In this document: one piece after another, positions 8,238 through 19,500 of the stretch | Layout of the letters: each line of letters starts with the position of its first letter | Position numbering within the stretch: position 1 is the first letter of the stretch | Source: Saccharopolyspora_D taberi | GTDB taxonomy: Bacteria > Actinomycetota > Actinomycetes > Mycobacteriales > Pseudonocardiaceae | Direction: 5' to 3' | Assembly: GCF_039534165.1 (NCBI RefSeq) | Contig: NZ_BAAAUX010000014.1 | Coordinates: 843,334-907,333 of the forward strand | Length of the DNA: 64,000 nucleotides | The notes under the pieces: model-generated | What the model saw: the letters and a program-made list of their open reading frames with translations, nothing else | Told to the model about the DNA's origin: nothing | Databases searched by the model: none | Made by a program: the position numbers and the translations under genes

Positions 8238-9368
8238 TCATCCCTGCTGGGCGGGCGCGGACACCCGGAACGTCTTCGTCGTGCTGCCGCCGTCCTTGCG
8301 GAAGTGGATGAGCTGGTTGTAGAAGCCGTCCACCGGGGAGCCCGGGTCCGACAGCAGTTCCGCGACCCTGCGCTGGATGGCCTCGGAGCGCTCGGCCGAG
8401 AGGTGGGAACGCTCCGCGAGATCGTTGCGCAGGATGCGCTGAACTCCTTCGACGGTGTCGAAAGCCGGGTCCAGGTAGGCGGAGCTGGAGCAGCCCGCTT
8501 CGCCCAGCCGCGCGGTGATCGACGCGCGTTGTTCCGTGTCCCCGCCGGAGCCCACCGAACGCCAGGTGGCGATGAGGCCGCCGGCGATCGGCGAGAGGTG
8601 CTTGGGCAACGCGTCGAGAACCGGCCACACGACGCTGTTGCCGATGTCGCCCAACGTCGCCGGTTCCTCGTCCCGCACGACCGGCGCGTACGGCGTGTTG
8701 CACAGCACGTGGTCGAACTGCTCGTCCGGATCCAGCGCCGCCAAGCCGTCGGACTCGCGGAACTCCGTCCGCTCCGCCAGCCCGTTGAGCACGGCGTTGG
8801 CCCGGGCGATCGTGACCGCGGGTGCGCTGAGCTCGACGCCGACCGCCTGAACGGCCCCGCGTTCGGCGCACAGCAACGCCTGGATACCGGTTCCGGAGCA
8901 GATGTCCAGCGCCCGCTGCCCGGCCAGCGAACGCGGGATGGTCCTGGCGACGACGGCGGTGGAGAGGTCGAACCAGGTGTGGGTCGGTCCGGTGCGCGTG
9001 GGGTACGACGGCGGGATGCTGCTGATCACGATCAATCCCTCGGCGGGGACCAGCAGCAGGCTGGGGGTGCGCCAGCCACCGTTGCCGTCGCGGACCAGCA
9101 GTTCGGCGTCGAGCAGCGCGGTGACGATCCCGTCCGGAACGGCCGCGCGCAGGTCCTGGTCCTCGACGGTCTCGCCGAGGCGGAACAGCCGGAACAGGAC
9201 CGCGTGCTCGAACCCGAGGCGCGCGACGACCTTGCGCAGCGGTTCGAACGCCGGGAAACCGGTCATGCTCGGGCCGAGTTCCAACGACATCCGGAGATCG
9301 AGCATCGCGTACATCATCTCGTCGAGGTAGTCGCGGACCTTGACGAGCGCGGTGGCGTCCAGCCTCAT
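8238..9368 (-). CDS. Class I SAM-dependent methyltransferase, PrmC/HemK-like
   Basis: The 376-residue protein has about 160 N-terminal residues without a recognisable motif, then a Rossmann methyltransferase core. Motif I is LDICSGTGIQALLCAERG and the acidic loop is VGVELS. The substrate motif CNTPYAP resembles the (N/D)PPY motif of N-methyltransferases acting on amide or amine nitrogens. It starts 1 nt after the NRPS stop codon, so its role is probably tailoring of the peptide; N-methylation is an inference. A C-terminal stretch (FYNQLIHFRKDG) is unusual for stand-alone PrmC. Confidence 0.78.
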   Translation of the reverse strand: MRLDATALVKVRDYLDEMMYAMLDLRMSLELGPSMTGFPAFEPLRKVVARLGFEHAVLFRLFRLGETVEDQDLRAAVPDGIVTALLDAELLVRDGNGGWRTPSLLLVPAEGLIVISSIPPSYPTRTGPTHTWFDLSTAVVARTIPRSLAGQRALDICSGTGIQALLCAERGAVQAVGVELSAPAVTIARANAVLNGLAERTEFRESDGLAALDPDEQFDHVLCNTPYAPVVRDEEPATLGDIGNSVVWPVLDALPKHLSPIAGGLIATWRSVGSGGDTEQRASITARLGEAGCSSSAYLDPAFDTVEGVQRILRNDLAERSHLSAERSEAIQRRVAELLSDPGSPVDGFYNQLIHFRKDGGSTTKTFRVSAPAQQG

Positions 9369-9369
9369 C

Positions 9370-12300
9370 TCATGCACCTTCCGATTCTTCCTGCGGGCCG
9401 GCACAGTCCCGCACCGCCTGGTCCAGCTGGTGTCGCAGGAGCTCGGCGAGGGAGTGGACCTGGGGCGGTCTGAGCATGCTGTAGTGGTCGCCGGGAACGA
9501 TGTGCGAATCGACGGATCCGGCCCACGGTCCCCACTGCCTGGCGAGGCCGGAATTCCCCTCGGCGCTTTGGAAGAGGACGATCCGCTGGTCCGTCGGGCG
9601 CAGCCGGTGCTGGGCAACTGCCTCGGAGTTGCGGGTGAACACGTCGAGCAGCCGTTGGGTGTCCACCTTGGACGATATTCCCGCGTTTTCCAGGATGTCG
9701 GCCAGGCGCAGCGGATCCAGGTCCTGGAGGTCGTCGACGTCGCGGTTCGCGAGCCGCAGCGCGTCCGCGGCGAAGCGCGACAGCACGGGAAGCTCGTCGT
9801 GGCCCGCGATCGACGCCCGGTGCGCTGGTGGCACGTGCGTGTCGAGCAGGGCGAGCAGACCGACCTCCTCCCCCTGGCGGTTCAGCTCGCCCGCCATCTC
9901 GAACGCCAGCAGGCCGCCCATGGACCACCCGGCGAGGAAGTACGGGCCGCTCGGCTGCGCCCGGCGGATCTCCTCTGCGTAGAGCTTGGCCAGCTGCTCG
10001 ATCGTCGTCGCCGACGTCTCCTCGGGGGCTTGCACCGCGATGAGCCGCCGCTCCAGTGCCCTGGCCAGCTCGGCGTAGCACAACACCTCGCCGCCCACGG
10101 GATGCACGCAGAACAACGGCGGCCCCGATCCCTCGTCGCGCACGGGTACGAGGACCTGCCGAGTCCCGACCTCCTCCAGCATTGACGCGAGATGGGCGAT
10201 GGTCGGCTTCCGGAACAGCGCGGCCAGCGGTACCGCGGCGTCCAGCCTGTCGCGGACCAGCCCCATCATCCGCACGGCGAGCAGCGAATGCCCGCCGAGC
10301 GCGAAGAAGTCGTCGTCGATGCCGATCGGCGCGGTGCCGAGCGCTTCCTCCCAGATCTCGGCGAGCTGCCGCTCCACCTGGTTCCTGGGTTCGCGCGACG
10401 GCTCCGCGTCCCGCGCCGGACCGGGCTCGGGCAGCGCGCGGAGGTCCACCTTGCCCTGCGGTCCCAGCGGAAGCGCGGCCAGGACGACCACGGCACCGGG
10501 AACCATGTGCGCGGGCAACCAGTATTCGAGGAAGCGCCTCAGCTCATCCTCCGCGCACTCCGCTGTTTCGCCGGGCACGACGTAGGCGACGAGTTCCTTG
10601 TCGCCCCGCACCGACTCGCGGGCCACGACGACCGCCTGCCGCACGGACTCGTGCCGCTCCAGCACCGCCTCGATCTCGCCGAGCTCGATCCGGTAACCCC
10701 GGATCTTGACCTGGTGGTCGATCCGGCCTGCGAACTCCAACCGCCCGTCCGGCAGCCGGCGTCCGAGGTCTCCCGTCCGGTACAGCCGTTCACCGTCGCC
10801 GAACGGATCCGGCACGAACCGCTCCGCGGTGAGGTCCGGCCTGTTCAGGTAGCCGCGGGCGACGGTGGCACCACCGATGTGGATATCACCGAAAACGCCG
10901 ACCGGAACGGGTTCTCCGGCCTGGTCCAGGACGTGGACCCGGGCGTTCGCGATCGGCCTGCCGAGCGGCACGAGAGGACCCCTGGGCACCTCGTCCGGGT
11001 CGACCGGATTCGTCAGCACGCCCACGGTCGTCTCCGTGGGCCCGTAGTGGATGGACACCTCGGCGTCCTCGCCCGCCAGCGGCGCGACCGTTCCGCGGAT
11101 CCAGTCCCACTGCGATGCTTCTCCGCCCAGGGCGAGGATCTTCCTCGGAAGCAGATCGGGCGACGGGACCGCGTCGAGGAGGGCGGCGAGGTGCGAAGGG
11201 GCGATCTTGAGGACGTCGATCGGATGCCGCCGGAAGTGTTCGAGGACGGCGTCGGGGTCCAGCGACTGATCGCGTCCCAGGACGTGCAGCGTGCCGCCGT
11301 GCCCGAGGGCCGGGATCAGCACCGTCAGGCACGAATCCACGGCCAGCGGCTGCAACAGCCCGTAGTGGTCACCGGGTTCGAGCCGGAACCGCTCGGTGAT
11401 GCCGACCAGGTAGCTCGTCGCGTTCCGGTGTTCGACCACCACGCCCTTGGGCGTACCGGTGGAGCCGGACGTGTAGATGATGTACGCGGGATGCCGCGGG
11501 TCGGACACCCGCGCGGGGTTGGTGTCGGGGTAGTCCTTCAGAGCCTCGGTGACCTCGTCGAGGCGGACGACGGGCACGCCGGTGTCGACGCGGTCGGCCA
11601 GGGAGCCGCGGGTCAGCACGACGCGGACATCGGCGTCGGCCAGCATCTGCCGGATCCGCCCGTCCGGAAAGCCAGGTTCGAGCGGTACGTAGGCACAACC
11701 CGCTTTCCACGCACCGAGGACGCTGATCGCGGTTTCGGCGGACGTGTCCAGCAGGATGCCGACTGCGGTTTCCGGCGCGGTGCGGGTCAGGAGCTGGTGC
11801 GCGAGCCGGTTCGCCTTCCGGTTCAGTTCGTCGTAGGAGAGCCGATCGGCGCCTTGGACAAGGGCAGTGTCGTCCGGGTGGGCTTGAGCGTGCTGCTCGA
11901 ACAGCTCGTGGACGGTGTTGTGCGGGATCGGGCGGGCGGTGTCGTTCCACTCCTCTGTCACCCGCCGGAGTTCGGACGCAGGCATCAACGGCAGCGACTT
12001 CACCGGCCGGGCCGGGTCGGCGATCACTGCCGCGAGTACTTGTTCCACTGCGGTGATCAGGCGTTGTGCTGTGCCAGGGTCGAACAGGCCGGTGTCGTAT
12101 TCGAGGTATCCCTCGATGCCTCCGGCGACTTCTCCCAGCGACAGCGTCAGTTCGAACTTCGCTGTCGCTGTCGACACCGGTAACGCCTGTACTTCGACGT
12201 CGTTCAGTTCCAGGTCCCCAGCAGGCGCGTTCTGCAGGACGAACATCACCTGGAACAACGGGGTGCGGCCCACGTCGCGCGGTGGAGCCAAGTCCTCCAC

Positions 12301-15300
12301 CAACCGCTCGAACGGAACGTCCTGATGCGCGTACGCTTCCAGCGAGGTTTCCCGTACTCGGCGCAGTACCTCGTCAAACGACGGCGAGCCGGACAGATCC
12401 GTGCGCATGACCAGGGTGTTGACGAAAAACCCGATCAGCCCCTCCAACTCGGGACGGGTACGCCCGGCCACCGGAGATCCCACGACCACGTCCTCAGTAC
12501 CCGCGAACCGGCCCAGCACCACCTGGAACGCGGCCAGCACCGTCATGTACACCGTCGCCCCGGACCTGCGTGCGACGCCGCGAACACCCTCGACGAACTC
12601 CGCATCCCATGACACCGGAAGCTGGGCTCCCCCACGGGATTCCTGCCCGGTCCGCGGCCGATCCGTCGGCAACGACAACCCCGCCGGCGCCCCCGACAAC
12701 TGGGACCGCCAGTACTCCAGCTGCGATTCCAGCACGTCACCGTCGAGCCATTCCCGTTGCCATACGGCGAAATCCGCATACTGCACCGGCAGCTCCGGAA
12801 GCGACGACTGCCTACCGGCGACATAATCGCCATACAGAACGGACAACTCCCGCAGCAGCACACCCAACGACCACCCGTCGGACACGCTGTGGTGCAACAC
12901 CACCACAAGCAGCCATTCGTCCGGGGCGACCCGCAGGACACTCACCCGGAACAACGGACCCCGTTGCAGGTCGAACGACCTCCGGGCTTGCCTGCGCGCC
13001 CATTCCCGCACGTATTCCTCGGAGGCGCCGAGCTCCTCGGCCACCTCGATGCCCGCCCGGCCAGCGGTCTCCACCACCTGCACCGGCGCGTCATCCGTGC
13101 CCGCGAACCGCGTCCGCAACGACTCGTGCCGCATCACGACCTGATCCAGCGCCCACCGCAGACCGTCGAGATCCACGGCTCCGGACAAGCGGACCATGCC
13201 AGGGACGTTGTAGGTCGCCTCGCCCGGGGAAAGCTGGTCGAGGAACCACAACCGCTGCTGCGCGAACGACAACGGGAGGGGTCCGTTGCGGTCGGCGACG
13301 GGGATCGGTGGCGCCTGCTCCCGACCTGACGCGCCAGTGACCAGTTCCGCGAGTGCCGCGACCGTGGGTCGTTCGAACAACTCCCGCAGCGACACCGCGA
13401 CGCCGAAGGTCTCGCGGAGCCGGGTCACGATTTGCGTCGCGAGCAGCGAATGCCCGCCGAGTGCGAAGAAGTCGTCGTGGATCCCGACCTGATCCAGGCC
13501 GAGGACACCACCCCACACCTCGGCCACGGCCTGTTCGACCGGACCACGGGGCGCTGCGAATCCGGCCCCCACCACGTCTTCGCGCTCAGGGGCGGGCAAA
13601 CCGGCGCGATCGACTTTCCCGTTGGGGGTGACCGGGAATTTCTCCAGCACGATCACGGCTGACGGCACCATGTACCCCGGCAACGACCGGCCGACCCAGG
13701 CGCTCAGCTCGGCAGAGTTCAGCCCCTCGCCGGTGACGTAGCCGATCAGCCGGGGGCCGCCACCGATGTCCTCGCGCAGCACCACAACCGCCTGCCCCAC
13801 ACCCGGACACCGTTGCAGCACCGACTCGATCTCACCCAGCTCAACCCGATGCCCACGAATCTTGACCTGATGATCAACCCGACCAGCAAACTCCAACCGA
13901 CCATCCGGCAACCACCGCACCACATCCCCAGTCCGATACAACCGGCCACCATCACCAAACGGATCCGGCACGAACCGCTCCGCCGTCAAGCCCCCGTCAC
14001 CGACGTAACCGCGGGCCAAACCCCGCCCCGCCACGAACAGCTCGCCGAACACACCGACCGGTACCGGCTCCAACCACTCGTCCAGCACATACACCCGCGT
14101 GTTCGCGATCGGACCGCCGATCGGCACCGGGGTCTCGCCGTCGACGTCCGAGACGACTTCGCAGCAGGTGAAGGTGGTGTTCTCCGTCGGACCGTAACCG
14201 TTGATCATCCGGCATTCCGGGAACCGCTCCCGAACGGCGCGGACGTGCGCCGGTGCGAGCACATCACCGCCCGCCAGCAGGTTCCTGATCCCGGAGAGCG
14301 CGTCGAGATCGTGCTCCACCACCTGGTGGAACAGCTGGGCGGTCAACCACAGCGTGGTCACACCGTGCTCGCGCAGGATCCGGGGCAGCTCGTCCAGGTC
14401 GAGCGGATCGCTGTCGGCCACCGCCACCCGGGCGCCGTTGAGCAGACCGGCCCAGATTTCGAAGGTCGCGGCGTCGAACGACGCGGGCGCCAGGTAGAGC
14501 GTGGTGTCTTCCGGCGTGATCCGGACGTGCTCGGTCGACAGCGCCAGCCGGACCACCGCCCGGTGGGGCACGCTCACTCCCTTGGGGCGGCCGGTGGATC
14601 CCGACGTGTACATGATGTAGGCGAGTCGTTCCTGCGACACGGCCGGGAAGGGGACCGGATCGGTCTCGGCCGTCCCTTCGACGTCGTCGAGCGTGATGAT
14701 CGGAACGTCGGTTTCCGGTAGTCGGCCGCGCAGCTCGTCGTGCGTGACCAGCACCGCCGCCCCGGAGTTCTCGATCACGAACCGGAGGCGTTCCGCAGGT
14801 GCGGCCATGTCCAGTGGCACGTAGGCGCAACCCGCTTTCAGCACCCCGAGCATGGCGACCACGGTGTCGATCGACCGCGTCAGGTACAGGGCGATCGGGG
14901 TTTCCGGGGCGGTGCCGTCCAGGAGGTGGTGCGCGAGCCGGTTCGCCTTGCGGTTCAGCTCGCCGTAGGTCAGCCGACGGGTTCCCCCAACCAGAGCGAT
15001 GTCGTCCGGGCAGGCGCGGGCGTGCTGCTCGAAGAGCCCGTGCACCGTGGTCTCGGGCAGCGGACGGGTGGTGTCGTTCCACTCCTCGATCACCCGCCGG
15101 TACTCCGGTGCGGGCAGCAACGGCAGCAATCCCACCGGTCTCGACGAATCCTCGACCACCGCCGCCAGAACCTGTTCCAGCGCGGCGATCAGGCGTTGCG
15201 CCGTGTCAGCGTCGAACAGGCTGGTGTCGTATTCCAGATACCCTTCGACGCCTCCCGCGACTTCTTCCAGCGACAGCGTCAGCTCGAACTTCGCCGTGCC

Positions 15301-16503
15301 CGTCGACACCGACGAAGCGCGCACGTCGGCGTCGCCCAGTTCCAGCTGGCCCATCGGCGCGTTCTGCAGGACGAACATCACCTGGAACAGGGGCGTCCGG
15401 CCCGCGTCACGCGGTGGCGCCAGCTCCTCCACCAACCGCTCGAACGGAACGTCCTGATGCGCATACGCCTCCAGCGCGGTTTCCCGCACTCGACGCAGCA
15501 CTTCGTCAAACGACGGCGACCCCGACAAGTCCGTACGCATCACCAACGTGTTGACGAAAAACCCGATCAACCCCTCCAACTCCGGGCGCGTACGCCCCGC
15601 GACCGGAGAGCCCACGACCACATCCTCAGTACCCGCGAACCGGCCCAGCACCACCTGAAAAGCCGCCAGCACCGTCATGTACACCGTCGCCCCGGACCTG
15701 CGTGCGACGCCGCGAAGGCCGTCGACTAGTTCGGCGTTCCAGGACACCGGAAGCTGCGCTCCCCCACGGGATTCCTGCCCGGTGCGCGGCCGGTCGGTCG
15801 GCAACGGGAGCCCGACAGGCGCGCCGGAGAGCTGCGACCGCCAGTAGTCCAGTTGGGACTCCAGCACACCCTCTTCGAGCCATTCCCGCTGCCATACCGC
15901 GAAATCCGCATACTGGATGGGCAGCTCCGGGAGCGACGGCTGCCTGCCTGCGACGTAATCGCCGTACAACACCGACAGCTCCCGCAGCAACACGCCCAAC
16001 GACCATCCATCGGACACGCTGTGGTGCAACACCACGACCAGCACCCACTCATCGGAGGCGATCCGCAGCATGCTCGCCCGGAACAACGGGCCACGGCGCA
16101 GGTCGAACGTCCACCGGGCCCGCTCCCCTGCCCATGCCCACACGTCTTCCTCGGAAGCACCGGGCGCCTCGGTCACCTCGATGTCGACCCTGGCGGCGGG
16201 CTCGACCACCTGCACCGGCGCGTCATCCACCACGGCGAACCGGGTCCGCAGCGACTCGTGCCGCGCCACGATCTGATCCAGCGCCCACCGCAGACCGTCG
16301 ACATCCACGGCGCCCGACAGGCGGACCATGCCGGGGACGTTGTAGGTCGCCTCGCCCGGGGAAAGCTGGTCGAGGAACCACAACCGCTGCTGCGCGAACG
16401 ACAACGGGAACACGTACCCGTCAGCCGCAGCGGCATCGTTCTCAGCGGTATTTTTCTTTGGCTGCTCCGTGGATTCCGATCGTGTCACCGGTACCTCACT
16501 CAC
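9370..16503 (-). CDS. NRPS, modules 3-4: C-A-T-C-A-T-TE
   Basis: The 2377-residue enzyme starts with GTG, overlapping the upstream NRPS stop by 8 nt. Order (approximate residues): C 34-470, A 480-970, T near 1015 (FFALGGHSLLATQ), C 1078-1515, A 1520-2015, T near 2070, thioesterase 2118-2368. Both C domains have LHHSVSDG. The TE has GWSMGG near 2191 and a GDHYSML His. The codes, aligned by eye to GrsA, are DAFWLGGTFK (one change from the Val code DAFWIGGTFK) and DSTKLLHVGK (closest to Asn/Asp codes of the form DLTK...GK, much less certain). There is no epimerisation or methylation domain. The TE should release the acyl-tetrapeptide by hydrolysis or cyclisation. Confidence 0.95.
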   Translation of the reverse strand: MSEVPVTRSESTEQPKKNTAENDAAAADGYVFPLSFAQQRLWFLDQLSPGEATYNVPGMVRLSGAVDVDGLRWALDQIVARHESLRTRFAVVDDAPVQVVEPAARVDIEVTEAPGASEEDVWAWAGERARWTFDLRRGPLFRASMLRIASDEWVLVVVLHHSVSDGWSLGVLLRELSVLYGDYVAGRQPSLPELPIQYADFAVWQREWLEEGVLESQLDYWRSQLSGAPVGLPLPTDRPRTGQESRGGAQLPVSWNAELVDGLRGVARRSGATVYMTVLAAFQVVLGRFAGTEDVVVGSPVAGRTRPELEGLIGFFVNTLVMRTDLSGSPSFDEVLRRVRETALEAYAHQDVPFERLVEELAPPRDAGRTPLFQVMFVLQNAPMGQLELGDADVRASSVSTGTAKFELTLSLEEVAGGVEGYLEYDTSLFDADTAQRLIAALEQVLAAVVEDSSRPVGLLPLLPAPEYRRVIEEWNDTTRPLPETTVHGLFEQHARACPDDIALVGGTRRLTYGELNRKANRLAHHLLDGTAPETPIALYLTRSIDTVVAMLGVLKAGCAYVPLDMAAPAERLRFVIENSGAAVLVTHDELRGRLPETDVPIITLDDVEGTAETDPVPFPAVSQERLAYIMYTSGSTGRPKGVSVPHRAVVRLALSTEHVRITPEDTTLYLAPASFDAATFEIWAGLLNGARVAVADSDPLDLDELPRILREHGVTTLWLTAQLFHQVVEHDLDALSGIRNLLAGGDVLAPAHVRAVRERFPECRMINGYGPTENTTFTCCEVVSDVDGETPVPIGGPIANTRVYVLDEWLEPVPVGVFGELFVAGRGLARGYVGDGGLTAERFVPDPFGDGGRLYRTGDVVRWLPDGRLEFAGRVDHQVKIRGHRVELGEIESVLQRCPGVGQAVVVLREDIGGGPRLIGYVTGEGLNSAELSAWVGRSLPGYMVPSAVIVLEKFPVTPNGKVDRAGLPAPEREDVVGAGFAAPRGPVEQAVAEVWGGVLGLDQVGIHDDFFALGGHSLLATQIVTRLRETFGVAVSLRELFERPTVAALAELVTGASGREQAPPIPVADRNGPLPLSFAQQRLWFLDQLSPGEATYNVPGMVRLSGAVDLDGLRWALDQVVMRHESLRTRFAGTDDAPVQVVETAGRAGIEVAEELGASEEYVREWARRQARRSFDLQRGPLFRVSVLRVAPDEWLLVVVLHHSVSDGWSLGVLLRELSVLYGDYVAGRQSSLPELPVQYADFAVWQREWLDGDVLESQLEYWRSQLSGAPAGLSLPTDRPRTGQESRGGAQLPVSWDAEFVEGVRGVARRSGATVYMTVLAAFQVVLGRFAGTEDVVVGSPVAGRTRPELEGLIGFFVNTLVMRTDLSGSPSFDEVLRRVRETSLEAYAHQDVPFERLVEDLAPPRDVGRTPLFQVMFVLQNAPAGDLELNDVEVQALPVSTATAKFELTLSLGEVAGGIEGYLEYDTGLFDPGTAQRLITAVEQVLAAVIADPARPVKSLPLMPASELRRVTEEWNDTARPIPHNTVHELFEQHAQAHPDDTALVQGADRLSYDELNRKANRLAHQLLTRTAPETAVGILLDTSAETAISVLGAWKAGCAYVPLEPGFPDGRIRQMLADADVRVVLTRGSLADRVDTGVPVVRLDEVTEALKDYPDTNPARVSDPRHPAYIIYTSGSTGTPKGVVVEHRNATSYLVGITERFRLEPGDHYGLLQPLAVDSCLTVLIPALGHGGTLHVLGRDQSLDPDAVLEHFRRHPIDVLKIAPSHLAALLDAVPSPDLLPRKILALGGEASQWDWIRGTVAPLAGEDAEVSIHYGPTETTVGVLTNPVDPDEVPRGPLVPLGRPIANARVHVLDQAGEPVPVGVFGDIHIGGATVARGYLNRPDLTAERFVPDPFGDGERLYRTGDLGRRLPDGRLEFAGRIDHQVKIRGYRIELGEIEAVLERHESVRQAVVVARESVRGDKELVAYVVPGETAECAEDELRRFLEYWLPAHMVPGAVVVLAALPLGPQGKVDLRALPEPGPARDAEPSREPRNQVERQLAEIWEEALGTAPIGIDDDFFALGGHSLLAVRMMGLVRDRLDAAVPLAALFRKPTIAHLASMLEEVGTRQVLVPVRDEGSGPPLFCVHPVGGEVLCYAELARALERRLIAVQAPEETSATTIEQLAKLYAEEIRRAQPSGPYFLAGWSMGGLLAFEMAGELNRQGEEVGLLALLDTHVPPAHRASIAGHDELPVLSRFAADALRLANRDVDDLQDLDPLRLADILENAGISSKVDTQRLLDVFTRNSEAVAQHRLRPTDQRIVLFQSAEGNSGLARQWGPWAGSVDSHIVPGDHYSMLRPPQVHSLAELLRHQLDQAVRDCAGPQEESEGA
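13202..13277. repeat. 76-bp sequence identical to 16334-16409 (start of C domains)
   Basis: This stretch encodes the beginning of the module 4 C domain (LSFAQQRLWFLDQLSP region) and is base-for-base identical to 16334-16409 in module 3. A near-identical third copy lies at about 19612-19686 in module 2. The synonymous positions are also identical, which points to recent duplication or gene conversion. Confidence 0.85.
13757..13956. repeat. 200-bp identical tract, copy 1 (A-domain C-terminal subdomain, module 3)
   Basis: This tract is identical to 20166-20365 over 200 bases, and the match resumes after a single A/G difference at 13957/20366. It covers the A7-A8 region of module 3 (YRTGDVVRWLPDGRLEF through GEIESVLQ and on to VVVLRED). 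Its third codon positions are less GC-rich than the surrounding NRPS sequence. It is best read as a recent gene-conversion or module-duplication tract. Confidence 0.9.
16334..16409. repeat. 76-bp sequence identical to 13202-13277 (start of C domains)
   Basis: This is the module 3 copy of the repeated C-domain start. It encodes the NVPGMVRLSG-adjacent and LSFAQQRLWFLDQLSP region near the N-terminus of the second NRPS. All 76 bases match the module 4 copy. Confidence 0.85.
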
Positions 16504-19500
16504 CGGGTGTGTCCGCAGGCAGGGAAACGCGCTTGCGCGGCTGCCGCGGGATCGCGGACGGCGCTGGAGCCGTTTCCCCTGCCGTGAGCTGTTCGACGAG
16601 TTCGGCGACGCCGGCCACGGTGGGGTTCTCGAACAGCCGCCGCAGTTCGAGCTCGACCTTCACCTTGTCCCGCAGCCGGGTCACGATTTGGGTGGCCATC
16701 AGCGAATGCCCGCCGAGCGCGAAGAAGTCGTCGTAGATCCCCACCTGGTCCAGTCCCAGCACCTGGGCCCACACCTCGGCCACAGCCTGCTCCACCGGAC
16801 CACGAGGTGCCACGAACCCCGCGCCCACGACATCCGAACGATCGGGCACCGGCAGGGCAGCCCGATCGATCTTGCCGTTGGGGGTGACCGGGAACCTCTC
16901 CAGCACCACCACGGCCGACGGCGCCATGTACCCGGGCAACCACTGGCCGACCCACGCACTCAGTTCGGCGGAGTTCAGCCCCTCACCGGTGACGTACCCG
17001 ATGAGCCGGGCGTCGTCACCGATGTCCTCGCGCAGCACCACAACCGCCTGCCCCACATCGGGATGCCGCAGCAACACGGACTCGATCTCACCCAGCTCGA
17101 CCCGATGGCCGCGCACCTTGACCTGGTGATCGACCCGGCCGACGAACTCCAGGCGGCCGTCCGGCAGCCAGCGCCCGAGGTCTCCCGTCCGGTACAGCCG
17201 TTCGCCATCGCCGAACGGATCCGGCACGAACCGCTCCGCCGTCAGAGCCCCGTCACCGACGTAACCCCGGGCCAGGCCCTCACCGCCCACGAACAGCTCC
17301 CCGTGCACACCCACCGGAACCGGCTCCAACGAACCGTCCAGCACGTACACCCGCGTGTTCGCGATCGGGCCACCTATCGGCACGCTGGTGACGCAGGTGT
17401 CCGACTCGACTTCGAGCGCGACGGAGTCGGCCGACACCTCCGAGGAGCCGTAGAGGTTCAGCAGGGTCCGGCCCGGCAGGCTCTGCTCGAAGCGGCGCGC
17501 CACGTCGAGCGGCAGGGACTCGCCGCTGGAGGTCCACTGCCACAGCTCCGGCAGCAGCTCGCCGAGCTTCGGCTCGTCGTCCAGCAGGGCTCGCAGCAGC
17601 GACGGGACCAGGACGATGCGGGTCGCCCCGCACTCCCGCAGGGCGCGGACCAGCTCCGGGGGCGACTTCACCACGTCGTCCGGGAGGATCACCGACGGCA
17701 CACCGCTGACCAGCGGGCCGAAGATCTCCCAGACCGAGTCCACGAAGTTGACCGACGTCTTCACCACGCCGACCTCGTGCGGCTCGAACGCGTACCGCTC
17801 CCGCATCCAGGCGATCCGGTTCACCGCTCCCCGGTGCAGTCCGACGACGCCGTTGGGGGTGCCGGTCGAGCCCGAGGTGAAGATGACGTAGGCGGCGCCG
17901 TCCGGGCTCACCGGCTGTCGCGGATCGTGATCCGGCCGCGCCTGGATCTCGTCGCGGTGCACGTTGACCAGCTCGACATCACCGCCCAGCACGTCCCGCA
18001 CGCGGTCGTCCTCCGCGTCGGTCAGCACGGTCGAAATGCCCGCGGTGGACACCATCAGGGCCAACCGGTCGGCCGGGTACCCCGGGTCGAGCGGCACGTA
18101 GGCGCAGCCCGCCTTCAGAATTCCCAGGATCGAGGTGACGAAGTCGGTGGAGCGCTGGAGGTGGACCCCGACCGGGGTTTCCGGCGCGGTGCCGGCCAGG
18201 AGGTGGTGCGCGAGCCGGTTCGCCTTCCGGTTCAGCTCGTCGTAGGAGAGCCGATCGGTGCCCTGGATGAGGGCGATGGCGTGCGGATGGGCATGGGCGT
18301 GCTGCTCGAAAAGCTCGTGGACGGTGTTGTGCGGGATCGGCCCCGAGGTGTTGTTCCACTCCTCGATCACTCGCCGGTATTCCGGCTCCGGCATCAACGG
18401 CAGCGACCTCACCGGCCGGGACGGGTCGGCGGCCACTGCTGCCAGGACGCATTCCACGGCGGTGATCACGCGTTGCGCCGTGTCGGCGTCGAACAGGCTG
18501 GTGTCGTATTCGAGGTATCCCTCGACACCTCCCGCGACTTCCTCCAGCGACAGCGTCAGCTCGAACTTCGCCGTTTCTGTTGACACCTGCGAGGTGTTGA
18601 CTTCGACGCCGTTCAGCTCCAGTTCGCCGACCGGTGCGTTCTGCAGGACGAACATCACCTGAAACAGGGGTGTCCGGCCCGCGTCGCGCGGTGGCGCCAG
18701 CTCCTCCACCAAACGCTCGAACGGCACATCCTGATGCGCATACGCTTCTAGCGCGTTCTCTCGCACTCGGCGCAGTACCTCATCAAACGACGGCGAGCCG
18801 GACAGATCCGTGCGCATGACCAGGGTGTTGACGAAGAACCCGATCAACCCCTCCAACTCCGGGCGCGTACGCCCGGCAACTGGAGAGCCCACGACCACAT
18901 CCTCGGTACCCGCGAACCGACCGAGCACCACCTGGAAGGCCGCCAGCACGGTCATGTACAGCGTCGCCCCAGCCTCACGTGCGACCTCGCGGAGACGCTC
19001 GATCAGCTCCGCGTCCCAGGACACCGGAAGATGAGCGCCCTCACGGGATTCCTTGCCGGTGCGTGGCCGATCCGTGGGCAGCGGCAGCCCAGCAGGTGCG
19101 CCGGCCAGCTGGGACCGCCAGTAGTCCAACTGCGGTTCCAGGACTCCGCCATCGAGCCATTCCCGCTGCCATACCGCGAAATCCGCATACTGCACCGGCA
19201 GCTCCGGAAGCGACGACTGCCTACCGGCGACATAATCGCCATACAGAACCGACAACTCCCGAAGCAACACGCCCAACGACCATCCATCGGACACGCTGTG
19301 GTGCAACGCAACCACCAGCACCCACTCATCGGGCGCCACTCGCAGCATGCTCACCCGGAACAACGGGCCCCGACGCAGGTCGAACGACCACCGAGCCCGT
19401 TCGCGTGCCCACTCCCGCACGTGCTCGTCGGAGGCACCGAGCGCTTCGGCCACCTCGATATCCACACCACCGGCGGGCTCGACGACCTGCACCGGCACGT

